DNA of 64,000 bases from Helicoverpa zea (lineage: Eukaryota; Arthropoda; Insecta; Lepidoptera; Noctuidae). The stretch lies in contig NC_061455.1 of the NCBI RefSeq assembly GCF_022581195.2, positions 6,940,120 through 7,004,119 on the forward strand, read 5' to 3'. Both the position numbers and the translations under genes were made by a program. Positions 22,610 to 34,257 of the stretch are shown piece after piece. Under the pieces are notes generated by a model. It was not told the DNA's origin, did not search any database, and worked only from the letters and a program-made list of their open reading frames with translations. The first letter of the stretch is position 1, and the number at the start of each line of letters is the position of its first letter.

Positions 22610-23492
22610 CGCAATAGCTATTCGAACTCAGAATTTTATCGCACTGTTTGCTTCTCACTCTTTGTCAAACAATTTTATTTTACACTTCAAGTATCAGTTC
22701 TAACACTATTACATGAAAATGCATTACTGCTTCATGAATCACAAGGAAAATTCAGATTGTGAAAAGATCTGATAATTTCTGGTAATCAATCGCAATTTTC
22801 TTGTAACAAACCAACAGCAACACTTCTGTCTTTTCCAGCAATAGTTACGGAATAAAAATCAATGGCAATTTGAACTCTAAACTAATGTCGAAGTGATCAT
22901 TTTTCCAGTAAATTAATCAAACCAAACAACAAATCGAGCTCGAAGGAACGGAACACGAAACGTCAATACGTCAAAAAATAGAGTTCTCGTTCTATGGATG
23001 TTCTATGGAGAGTTAAGGTAAGAGAAATAATATGATGAAGCGGAATATGATGAGAGTATGTTTATCACTTAAAAAACCTTCTCTCAGAAACCTCGAGAAG
23101 CTAAATTGTGGCCCAGTAAATGTCTGTGGCAAGTTTAATTTGATAAAATAAGTTCATTTACAAAACACTTACCATTTATATTTATTACTGCCATATTGTA
23201 CTCTATGGTCGACTAGTTTGACATGACATTGATTGAACTGACACCTGACACTGACTTAATGAATACTGAATTTAACTGAATATTTATTTTATTTGTGCAA
23301 CTGCAAGGCACGCAAATTATTGTGGTTGATTGAGAACCGAATGTGCGATGCCAATAAATATTGAATTACACCGGGTGGATAAGAAGATTTAATGGATTTC
23401 TAATGAACGTTACTGCTTTCAGTGTTCATGTTAAATGAGCTCGTAATAGCGCTCCAAATTCACTCATAAGTCTACAGAATTTCGAATAGAAA
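22610..23492. promoter_or_regulatory. Shared divergent promoter region, TBC1D23 / SLC35A-like
   Basis: 883 bases separate the two outward-facing start codons. No other gene is seen here, so both promoters and 5' UTRs must lie within it. I recognise no TATA box at a sensible distance, which is normal for housekeeping genes. Confidence 0.45.
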
Positions 23493-26400
23493 ATGCAACA
23501 ATGTTCTAATTTGTTTCCCAATAAAGAGGCATTTATTATTTTCGCCCTTTATATAATTCTCTTCGTGTTCCAAGGTAAGAAATTATTACAATTTTCCAAT
23601 TTTCATTTTCGTATAATAGGTAAAAATACTTGTTAACTTTAGACCTTATTATACAAAAAATGTAACATAAATACTATCAAACGTTAATAACTATCTTACG
23701 TACTTTGTTTAATGAAACGAAATCGTCATCAAACCAAATCTAAAACTCTTTATTCTGAAGAAAATGTAATACTAACAAAATCTGTCTGAAAATGAAAATG
23801 AAAATCTAAAGTTATATTTATGCAGCTGAGAATAAACTCCTTGTGTCCAATGTTTGCTTGAGCATTCCAAGCTGAAGTTGCTCCACCAATTATTTTAAAG
23901 TGCAGATATTGTTATTAAAAATAATGTAGGAAAGTAGATAAATTATATTGTTCAATTTCAAAACATGTGTACAGTTACCATATTATAATTATAATGTATG
24001 GATATGCAGTGCAATAAACTATAGCAGGAAAATGAACTGCTATGTAGATAACAAAATTCTACAATTCTGAATTGCTGTAACTGTTGATAAGAAGCAATTG
24101 ATTTGTTCCATAACATTGTTCATTACAGTTTGGATATAAACTTGAATACCAATTAATCCCCACATTGATTTTGATAGTGAAACAAACTTTTGAATGAATT
24201 AAATATGTTTTTAAAACCTTATGTCATCATCATCAGCATTATTAGATGCTAGGCACAGGCCTTCTCTCAAATTGAGATGGATGGAGCATTAATCACCACG
24301 CTTGCACAATGCGGGTTGGTGCTATCAGACTTTATAGTCCAGATTTCCTCAAGATGTTTTTCTTCACCTTTAATCAGCTACTAGTGGCTGAGATATACTT
24401 ACAAAGTACATACAAACTCCGAAAAGTATTGGTACTAGCTTGACCTGGAATGGAATCCACAAATATTTCATAATTCAAGTTATCTACATAATATTAATCA
24501 TAATAGATAAATGTTGTTTGGTTTTCTATCAGATGATTCATTCAATTGTAGCAAGCAAGCAACAATTTGCTAGGCACAGTTCGTAATTTGGAGGAGATCT
24601 GGAGTCTAAACTAAGACAAAGTTTGCATCTTAGAACTTCAGGTCCCCCGTTATCTTCCTCAGAGCCTTTTTCCCAAACTATGTTGGGGTTGGCTACCAGT
24701 CTAACCGGATGTAGCTGAGTACCAGTGCTTTACAAGGAGCGACTGCCCTATCTGACCCCCTCAACCCAGTTACCCGGGCAACCCAACACCCCTTGGTTAG
24801 ACTGGTGTCAGACTTACTGGTTTCTGACTACCTGTAATGACTGCCAAGGATGTTCAATGACAGCCGGGACCTACAGTTTAACGTGCCATCCGAAACACGG
24901 CCAATGGTGTCTAAGATATATTTAGAAAGTACATACAAACTTTGAAAAGTTGCATTGGACTTGCCTGACCTGGAATCGAACCCGTGCCCTCATACTCGAG
25001 AGGTTGGTTCTTTGCCCACTAGGCCACCACGACTTCAGGTCCCCCATTACATGAGTAATAATAGGTTCACAATATAGTCAACATAGTTTAGAAACACAAC
25101 TTTGTGTTGACTCAAGAAAACGTGTGTATGTGTGTGTGGGTGTTTCAACAGGTGTAAACAGGCTATGAAAATCTGTTTTATATTAACACCTCAAGGAGTT
25201 TTTCAGTTTGTAAAGAGTTTAGACTAAGAAATAATTTAGTTATTTTATTTCTACATTCGGTTTTTAGGCAATTTGATATGCTAAGAAATTTGTTGATTTT
25301 TTTATAAATGACTGATACTTATATGAATAAATAATACTTTTACTTTCAAGGGTATCTTGTATTTACTCAGCTCTGAAAACAATAGGCAGTCTTACCTATT
25401 ATGTACACTTGCATCAAAGGCACAACAATCAAGCATGATAGTAAATGTTTTGAGTTTAAAGGCTCGAGCAGACCGGATGCGTATGCGTAACCACGTCGTA
25501 GTCACGCGCGTAGTTACGGCGTAACCATGAGTTGTAATGTATGGAAATGTATGAGACAGGCCACACCGCTTGCGTAACGTAGACACGCGCGTCGTTACGC
25601 AAGCGGTGTGGCCTGTCTCATACATTTGCATACATTACAACTCATGGTTACGCCGTAACTACGCGCGTGACTACGCTTACGTCTACGCATACGCATCCGG
25701 TCTGCTGGAGCCTTAATACTTCAACAATGGACTATGCCACATGTTCAGTTTTCCAGTTTAGAGTTGCTTACTGATGGAACCATACATGTGCCTACACTAG
25801 CATCTTATTCTGCTACCCAAAAAAATCTCCTAATGTTTGATTCCTAAATGTAAAAAAAACCTGTTTGTAACATAAAATTTTAAATGAATAAACCTGAATC
25901 AAAACAAAGGAATTCACATTAGTATTTCTCGTATTTTTGAAGAGCAAATATATGTATAAACTTCAAATTGAATCATAAATCAATTTTAAAACGAGATAAG
26001 CCTGCATGTCATAAAACTAAAGGTGATTCATACTGTTGCCACCTCAACATTATCAAAAGTTAATTATAATTACTTGGTTGATAATATTTTTTACTAACAC
26101 CTTTTTCCTTTTGCTTCCAGGTGTGTTCGTAACAGCATCAAAGACAGAAAATGGTGGATATGACTACAACACAACACTTGTGGTTTTCCTATCGGAACTC
26201 CTCAAATTATGTGCATCAGCATTTCTGTACACCTATAGAAGAGAGTAAGTAACTATGGCTATATATTGGAATAAAAGTTACTACCAATAGTACCAATTAA
26301 CCTTACATAATTTTCAATGGTATTTACCCAATTACTTACGCGCCACTCGTTACGATTCTATGCAATAAAATTTGTACCTGCCTCGAGAAATTAAAAATTT

Positions 26401-28449
26401 TGCTAAATAAATTCCATATTATATAAAATACGTTAAAGGAAACCTGTTCGTCTATTTTTACACCTATAACTACTTAATGTGTAATAGGTCCTCTCAAAAT
26501 ATTAATAATAGATCATGTTTTAGGCATTCACTTTCCTGTTTAGCTAGAATGCAAATCAGCAAAAAAACTATACAGCAAAGGTTAGCAATGTCGAGATCAA
26601 TGCCAATAGCTTTTAGACGTAAAATCTAGCCGGCAGTTACATATTTGAATAAAATATATCTAGAATGTGTGTCTAGCCAAGTTTCATCTAAATCCGTTCA
26701 GCCATTTTCGAGTCAAGAAGTTCCAAACAAGCATACACACACTCACGTATTTTCTCTTTTGTAATATTAGTTTGATTTTTAACTGAAACCTACAGGAAAA
26801 TGCCTGTCTGATTTTCAGATGTAAGCATGTAAACACTACATGCGATTGTATATTATTACTCCAACGGCACCTACCCAGTTAGCAAATCTCAACTATATTA
26901 ATTTTTACAGCCTGTTTTTGCTACAGAATGATTATAATATCACCTTGACATTTTGACGCTTCCATAGTATTTTTATTATAACGAATTGTAATTTATTATT
27001 GCATAATATTTAGTTTTTTTTTTACAGTTTTTTCACGAATCAGACTTGACGGCCAAGATTCCTCTAAACTAAATCGTTATTTTGTATCGAAATCGCACCT
27101 ATTTGTGTACCTATTTTGTTCTAATGTTTTTTTATGTATTTCAGCAATAAACCGCATATATTCCGAGCCATCGCCATAAACTACAAACTACTGCTCCTGT
27201 ACTTCATACCGTCATTGTTGTATTGTTTCTATAACAATTTGGCGTTCATTAATTTGTCACATTACGACCCCACGTCGTACTACATACTGCTGCAGTTCCG
27301 GGTAGTGTTAACTGCGCTATTATTTCAGGTATGTTCACTATTTAAAATAGGATTAGAATTGTGCGAACCTTGGTAACAAATACATATATCATACATGCAT
27401 AGCAATACAACAACTATAAATGCGGAAATGAGTTTGTTGTTTACACTTTCACGGTAAAATCGCTAGTACATAGTCCTTATTACCTTTTCTCTTTCAAGCA
27501 TGCTCTTCATAAATAGCTAAATGCGAAAACATGTAACTAATTGGTTAATAGGTTTTTGTTAGCTGTTAATACCTACTCTGTTTTCCGATTATATTAAAAT
27601 AAATAAATAATTAGATGAAATTAGCCTTGGAGATTGGCTAGGCTTTTCATAAGGCTTTGGGCCGTAGTTCATTCGGACGCGAGCATAAATATTTTAAAGC
27701 ATCCTCCTTGGCAAAAAGAACTTTTTTACGCGTAATTTGACATCGCGAACGAAATAACAAGTTACTAAGGACTTGTTAATAATGAAGAATGTTTTCTTTT
27801 TCAGTTCCTTTTCAAGAGAAAGCTAGCTTTCATGCAATGGATCTCACTAGGCATATTAACCGTGGGATGTATGATCAAGAACTTCGATGCAGCTTCAATA
27901 CAATCCAAAGGCGACTCGGATCTCTGGTCACAGCTATTCAACATTTATTTCGTATCTATTAATTTCCAGAATTTCTGCTCATGTCTGGCTGGTACATATA
28001 ACGAATATTTGTTAAAAACTAAAGGCTCGAATGTCGACATGTTCCTACAAAATGTTTTTATGTATTTGGATTCGGTTATTTGCAATTTCTTCATTCTAAT
28101 GTTCAAAGGCGAATTAGGCACGATATTCGATGACTTTGGTTCACTTGCTGATACTTTTGTAGTACTTATCACAGTAAATAGTGCTGTGGTAGGTATAGTT
28201 ACTAGTTTCTTCTTGAAAAATTTAAACTCTATTTTAAAAACATACGCGAGCGCTTTGGAATTGGTTATAACGGCTGTAGTTTGCTATATACTATTTAATA
28301 TTGTGATAACTGCTTTCACAGTGATATCAATATGTCTAGTCAGTATTGCTGTCGCTATGTATTTTAAAAATCCAGTTAGTAATGTCAACATGAATTTAGC
28401 TGATGGCAAAGATAAGGAACCCCTTATAGAAGTTACAACAAATAACTGA
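23493..28449 (+). CDS. SLC35A-type nucleotide-sugar transporter (Golgi)
   Basis: Four exons, 23493-23574, 26121-26244, 27145-27328 and 27805-28449, join in frame to give 344 residues. The protein is strongly hydrophobic, with about ten membrane segments. It has the family signatures VFLSELLKLCAS in the first luminal/membrane part, YYILLQFRVVLTALLFQ near residue 115 and LKTYASALELVITA near residue 285. Such proteins exchange UDP- or CMP-sugars for the nucleotide monophosphate across Golgi or ER membranes. The sequence resembles the insect UDP-galactose/SLC35A4-5 branch, but substrate cannot be assigned by eye. The tail is acidic and ends DKEPLIEVTTNN. Intron 1 (2.5 kb) holds a SINE and a 254-base palindrome; intron 2 holds a LINE tail. 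AATAAA signals follow at about 28520. Confidence 0.88.
24225..24470 (-). repeat. Truncated SINE/LINE-like repeat related to the neighbouring SINE
   Basis: It shares the segment GGCTGAGATATACTTACAAA...CATACAAACTCCGAAAAGT, then TTGACCTGGAAT, with the SINE at 24653-25031. It lacks the tRNA-like promoter boxes and has diverged further. It also carries the CATCATCATCAGCATTATTA phrase typical of moth repeats. Confidence 0.5.
24653..25031 (-). mobile_element. tRNA-derived SINE with target-site duplications
   Basis: On the minus strand it starts CGTGGTGGCCTAGTGGGC (box A-like) and has GGTTCGATTCC (box B) about 45 bases later, the internal RNA polymerase III promoter of a tRNA-related SINE. It is bounded by ACTTCAGGTCCCCCGTTA at 24635-24652 and ACTTCAGGTCCCCCATTA at 25032-25049, 17 of 18 bases identical, which marks L1/RTE-type retroposition. 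Similar SINEs are known as highly repeated families in noctuid moths. It is not a functional tRNA gene, because the tRNA fold is not preserved. Confidence 0.82.
25460..25713. mobile_element. 254-base near-perfect palindrome MITE with TAA duplication
   Basis: The two halves are reverse complements for about 120 bases each. Ends are AGGCTCGAGCAGACCGG and CCGGTCTGCTGGAGCCT; the centre is around GTAGACACGCGCGTCGTTACG. TAA lies on both sides (25457-25459 and 25714-25716), which fits PIF/Harbinger mobilisation. It is GC- and CpG-rich (repeated TACGC, ACGCGCG), very unlike its AT-rich surroundings. It lies in intron 1 of the SLC35A gene, so it is transcribed and could form a long hairpin. Confidence 0.82.
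26630..26775 (+). repeat. LINE 3'-tail fragment in intron 2 of SLC35A
   Basis: It contains AAGTTTCATCTAAATCCGTT, CAGCCATTTTCGAGTCAAGA, then ACATACACACACTCACG-like text and an end in TTGTAATATTAGT. This is the characteristic tail of RTE/CR1-like LINEs in Lepidoptera. It is 5' truncated with no coding. Confidence 0.6.
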
Positions 28450-30830
28450 ATCGATAGATTGTAGGTAGTTGATTCTAATGACATTCTGTATTATAGTTTC
28501 TTATGAATTTTCATGATTATAATAAATAATAAAAATATACGTGTATGCGTATGCTGTAGTTTAAGGAACAAAAATCTGGTGACGATAAGCTGAAATTGCC
28601 AAATATAGATGCGACTCGGAACAACACAGAAACCCTTTTGGGTATCAGCAATAGGTATATTGTAGGGCATTGGGCGTCATGTGCTTTTCTGTGCTCGGAA
28701 GTTAGTGATGAACTGCCATTAAGTTTGGTGAGAACTGTACATCATACCCCATTGTGTGCTCGATGTTGCTATGTAACTTTTGTGAGTATATCATTGCTGA
28801 TTATAGGTATTCATTATAACAGCAATATTAACATCACATATATAGTTTAGATGCCATATTACAATGTGGATCATTATTTGGTCATTAAAAGTATTAAGTT
28901 AGTATTAGTACCTACTAAGGCTACTAAGATTTATGGCTGTAAGCCAGATTCTATGCATAAAAACCAAACATTACCAAATAGACAATATTAATTCTTTGAT
29001 TTATTGTAATAATATCTTTCAAAATACTTGTTGTTTATTGTTGTTCTTTAATTCCATTATCAACCTTATGGCATAGACAATAAGGTTGAACAAATTTTAT
29101 CCTTATTTTCATTCTGGAATGCAACTATGATACTTATCATAAAGACGCTTTCCTAAATATCACTAAGTCTCGATGTAAAGTATACTCGTATTATACTGTA
29201 CTGCAATTTTATTTTCGCATTTCATATAACTTAAATTTAGGTAGGCCTCAAAGCAGTTATTTGAGTGTATAATTTATGTTATACGTTGTTAATGATAAAG
29301 GTGCAAAATGTTTTATTTTGTTAATAAAGATAAATAGAAGTTTAAGAAAAACTTAAAGCCAAGGGATTTAAAGATTTTTGTTAACCATTAGATAGCCATA
29401 ACATTGAATCTCGTAATACGAAACGTTCTACTAGACATAATAGGTGCAAATATGTATGTATCAGATACTTTTGTTATTAGAATTCTCAGAGAAATTCTAA
29501 GCTAAATGTAAATTCAAAAAACCATAAATGCTCTTGCGATCGGACACATCCGTTAATTTTAAATTACGGCTTACCATAAAGCCAGTTGCGCATAGAAGCC
29601 AGAATAATAATGGCCATAGCCAAAACAGATTGATTTAAAAACATTAAAGTTGATGGCTTTACAATACTCATTGAAGTGACAATTATCGAAATATGAATGT
29701 GATTACATAGGTCATGATTTTTATAGATTTATGATTTGCTAGACAGTGGCAAACATGAACCTTAAAATGCACATTGTCTATGTATATAATCAATAAAATA
29801 CTCTTTGACATCTTTGGCTCTATTCTGTATTATACTAAGTAATATTGTCACATACAGTTCTTTGATATAGCAAGCAAAGAACAATGTCAGGTTTCGGCCC
29901 ACGCAATCAACTTTTAAAACTGAATTCTCACGGACACAAAGTTCTTTACTACAACAATTTACATATAAAATACTAACTTCTTATAAAATATTTAATTGTT
30001 ATCTAGAACTTTTCCAAAAAAAAATATCATGTTAATAAGTAATTATTTTGTTTACCGAGTTCAGGTTTTTCGTTTGAATAATTTGGTTTTGAGAAGTTCA
30101 ATGCAAAAGTGGAAAACATAGAAAAGCTTCTGACATTAAACTACACAAAAAACTGTAAGAATTTTCACTGTACATGAAATATTTTTATTGAGCCTAAGTT
30201 ACTATGGACATCTGACATTGTTCTTTGAGATACTATTATTGACATTGATTTAAGGGCATTGTTACTCTTTGTAACTGCTTATTAGTTTATGTATCTGCAT
30301 TTAAACCATTAATATACAAGAAAGATTACTATTTTATTCTATTTTAAATATGATATTTTGAACAAGCATGTAATAACTTACGATTATTTTATACATCAAT
30401 CACAATCCCCCTGTCACAGAATGGGTTCAGCTATTACCTCGACTAAGTTCTAGCTAAATTAAGGGTTACGGCTGACAACATTTTGTAATAAGAAGTACTA
30501 CTATATGGAAATCAAAAGTGTTTACATGTACCTTTTTCTAAAAAAACCCAAAGAGCTACTAAGTTTAAATCTCAACTTCTATGTCAATGGTGATTAATGT
30601 ACTCGAAAGGTTTCTTTAATTATAATTAAGTTTTTCATTATATTCTAAGGCTCTACACCACTCATTAAGTACCTAAATAAATCAAATCTATTGTGCCACT
30701 TCTTTTTATCAAGATTAGCAGCATCACAGAAATCTACAATAACTTAAGATTAAGTATGTAATGTACATAGTCATTTTAAACTGTCAAACTGCAATAAAAG
30801 CTTGAAGTTACAAATGAAATAAAATACAAA
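28450..30830. other. Gene-free stretch between convergent SLC35A and AMPK beta genes
   Basis: It holds the 3' UTR of the transporter gene (polyadenylation-like AATAAATAATAAAA near 28520) and then AT-rich DNA without recognisable genes. AMPK beta 3' UTR is expected from 31460 down to a minus-strand AATAAA at about 30850-30845. Confidence 0.45.
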
Positions 30831-31460
30831 TTTTATATAGACCTTTTATTTACACACTAATGTTTACATAATTACCTTTGCAAAGCACATTAAATTTATA
30901 CCTAACTAATAGTTACAATCACAACAAGTCAATAATAATTTAAAACAAGTAGTACATTATCACATCTGGCTGCACTTAGAAATATGTAATAATATTTATA
31001 TAAATGATTTGTCAAACTGTTGTCTATCACAACTACACTCTTGACTTGATCTTATATACACATACAGTAAGTAACCATTGTATTCATCATAATATGTATT
31101 TGAAACTTCTGGATCAAAGTAACTGGGTCCCACACTATTGTTATTTCCCATTAAGGCCATAGTTCTGAGTTACTAACTCGCAAACAGTATTAACTAACAA
31201 ACATAACAAAATAATTATAATACTAAAACTTTGAAGGTTGCCATTCAAAACCAAGATTTGTATCTACATCATTATTTCAACTGGAAGCATTTAGTGCCAA
31301 ATATTAGCTGGTTAACATTAAACTTAGTATGTAAAAAGTACTTTGAAGATTTAAGAATGCAATTTTGCGGGCAAGTGAATAATTATTATGCAATGGTAAA
31401 TTGAATACTGAAATTATGTGGCTTGTGAATAATATAATACCTCAGATCACAAGTTTAAAA

Positions 31461-33708
31461 TTATATGGGCTTGTACAGTAGTGTGGTAACATACTTCTTC
31501 CTGTATCTGTGTGTCGCTGATAATACCATAACACCGTCTTTGATAGACAATGCATACAGGTGATTCAACATCACATGATTTGGTTCTGGTAACAAAGTTG
31601 GTTCACACTGGAAAAGATTAATTAGAATATCAGCATATGAATTATTGAATTCAAACACAGCATATGAAAATATTCTTCATAAATTACAAGTACTTACTGA
31701 TAGTGGAGTATCTTTATTCAATATTACTTGTAAAAGGTGAGGTGGTAGAATAGGTGGACCTGAAACTTTTTCCCATGGTTTGGACTGTGGTATCTCCTAA
31801 AAACAAAATAAACAAAAAATATTTAGAATAAAATTATTTTAGAAGAAATATAATATTTTCAAGTCAATTTTGCTACAAACCTGAGAATATTCTGTTTGGG
31901 CACTGCTGTGAATCCCTTCACTATCCTTTGCAAGTGCTTGGAAAACCTCAAAATCTGACATTTTTACTGTAACCAAATTATTTTTACTACCCATTCCATT
32001 ATCCACTACCTTCTGCTGTAACAAAATTAGTGTATGCCTTAATATACTTGAACATTTTTGATTAAGTACTGTTAGATATGAATTACTTATGTTTATTATA
32101 GTTCGGCCGTTCAGAGAATGCGTTCCTGACACATCGCGATTGAACTGACGACGTAACTTTGTAATGGCGTTGCAGTTACGATAAAAATTTTTTGCTGATT
32201 GTTTACCGTTTTAACAATTGATGAAATAAATTTAAAACAACATTATTATATCAATAATCAATGAATGTTATAATTTTGGTCCAAACTGAGTGTCAAATAA
32301 CTTGGTAAACAATATTTTTCTAAATCTATACTGCGCAATTACAAGGTTATGTCAGCGCTTTATATTTGTAGTGCTGTGCTAAAAATAACAGGCAAGTATC
32401 GTAATCAGTTCTTTTACAGTTATACTTATATTATAAAATAAAAGATTTGTTTTTCTTTTTTAAAATTTGAAAATAATGGACTATAAGATAACTTTTATGA
32501 ATTTAATACAGCTAATTTCAGCTAATTATTAAAAGCTTATATTAGTATCTTAAGGTAACAAACTGCGTAAGTTAAAACTTCAATACCAATCTGTGTTTAA
32601 TAATCTTAGCAAATTCGGATTTGTCTCACATAGCTTAATCTCATAGACACCAATAAGTAAGTAGTATAATATGTGCGCAGTCCTGTTTACTATATTATGT
32701 CTATGATATTATATATATGATATTATATGATATTATATTGATAATAATATAATTATACATGTAGGGGAAGATGATGATGAAGACACCACCTCCTCAAGCG
32801 AATCGGAGTCTGATTAATATTCTGTACGCACATTCAATTCAATGTACTTACTTTATTGCATAGAAATTGTAACTTTGTAACAAAGAATAAATAAAACAAT
32901 TTTATTATATGAATATTACCTTTTTTTGGTTTCCACTTAAATAACTAAAATAAAAATTTAAATGATTCCGCCAATTTAAAACGAAAATAATCTTAAAATA
33001 ATTTGGCGGTTCATTTTGGAGGAACGGTAACGAACTCAGTGTTATGTTGTGCCCATCACTAGTCGTGACTAACTGACAGGTGTCAGGAACGCATTCTCTG
33101 AACGGCCGAACTATAGATATAGTATACTAGACAATAGAATTACTAGTTTATGAAAATAAATCATACCACAGTAGGATCATGTCGCCATTCTCCATCAACA
33201 AAATACTTGTATTGATGTTCACCTTCAGGTAAATCAATTATCGTAACAAAGTCTCCATGGGACTTAACCATAGGAATTGTTTTCCAATCAGTGAATGTAC
33301 CACTAATGTACACCTGGAAATAAACAAGAATTTTTATTAATATTTGCCGTTTAGAACCAGATATCGACCAAAACATTATTAACTTACTTGTTTTCCTCCT
33401 CCTTCCCATTTAAATACAGTTGGTAAAACTTTGACATCGTCAATAATCTTACTGCCTTCAGTCAATGTGTTCGACCTCTCGCGTGTACCACTGTATTCAA
33501 CATCACTTTCAGGAACAGCCTTGGTATAATAGGGTGCACCATCTTCAATGTTATTTTCGTCATCTCGACCACTACGATCATCGTCAACCTTTTTATCAAA
33601 TGTAAATGCTTCTCCTTCTTTAACTGGCGATGACGGTCCGACATCGGGTGCCTTCGTCACAGCATCTCTGTGCCATTCTTTGGGTTGGTTACTCCCCGCG
33701 TTTCCCAT
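31461..33708 (-). CDS. AMP-activated protein kinase, beta subunit
   Basis: Five exons on minus, 33708-33388, 33313-33167, 32015-31881, 31796-31698 and 31607-31461, all in phase 0, give 282 residues. It begins MGNAGS, an N-myristoylation signal. Residues about 98-156 form the CBM48 glycogen-binding module (VFKWEGGGKQVYISGTFTDW...GEHQYKYFVDGEWRHDP). The C-terminus (about 205-282, EIPQSKPWEKVSGPPILPPHL...LNHLYALS...MVLSATHRYRKKYVTTLLYKP) is the conserved domain that scaffolds the alpha and gamma subunits of this energy-sensing kinase. Exon 3 starts at tandem CAGCAG, so the extra Gln is optional. Intron 2 carries the long MITE. Its start is 549 bases from the divergent SLC36 gene. Confidence 0.95.
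32097..33115. mobile_element. Long member (1019 bases) of the TATAGTTCGGCC MITE family, copy 3
   Basis: Its ends are perfect 36-base inverted repeats that share private changes (GGCCGTTCAG on the left, CTGAACGGCC on the right) against the short copies. The left 180 bases match the short MITEs. The inner 820 or so bases are unrelated and include a coding-like terminal exon (see 32765-32815) and a small hairpin at 32970-33010. It may be a relative of the parent transposon or a MITE that captured other DNA. It lies in intron 2 of AMPK beta. Confidence 0.8.
32765..32815 (+). other. Coding-like acidic terminal exon inside the long MITE
   Basis: Right after an acceptor-like ..CATGTAG at 32764, an open frame of 16 or so codons reads GEDDDEDTTSSSESESD and stops at TAA. 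An AATAAATAAAA polyadenylation-like signal follows about 70 bases later (32886). Acidic Ser/Glu/Asp tails followed by a stop are typical of real protein ends, but no upstream exon was found, so this is only a candidate. Confidence 0.35.
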
Positions 33709-34257
33709 TGTTTTATGAAAATACTCCCCAAAAACCCTTTTTTACATGCAGGAAATCTTTTGCGACTTTGGTCAACAATCTGTCACTGCCATAAATTGAC
33801 ATTTGACATAATTTTACGTCATTTAATGTAAATAGAGCAGTGAAGCGATGGAGGTTTCTTATTTATGGTTTGTAGTGTTGATAACGTATAACAATTGGTT
33901 TTAATCGATTTATTTATTGTGGTTTTGTTCAGCATATCGAATACAGAAGTGTTCTGATCTCTTTCTCGTAAGCGTAAAGTGGTTGAAGAGGTTAATAAAA
34001 GACGGTATTGAATCTTATTTTCACATAGTGTTTGCACATTTACTCGATTACGTTTTGCTTTGCGATATAAAACCATCTCTAACGCTTGACGACATCACAT
34101 CTTTTCTCTCTGGTTTGATTTTATTCAATAACTGTCAAGTCGAAATAGTCAATACAATACACTTCATTTCATTGTGATAAGGGCGACTGTAAAGCGTATG
34201 GCTCTGCGTGATAATATTTATTAAAGTACATATAAGCATAAAGTATAGAATAAAATA
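33709..34257. promoter_or_regulatory. Shared divergent promoter region, AMPK beta / SLC36-like
   Basis: 549 bases lie between the outward-facing start codons. No gene or recognised repeat is present, and no clear TATA box is at the right distance from either ATG. Confidence 0.45.

Noticed and set aside
24955..25033. tRNA-like boxes on the minus strand
   Set aside because: Only the promoter boxes are kept. The sequence does not fold as a tRNA and lies within a SINE with target duplications.
28596..28850. 84-codon frame after the SLC35A gene
   Set aside because: It lies in or just past the 3' UTR after the first polyadenylation signals and has no motif.
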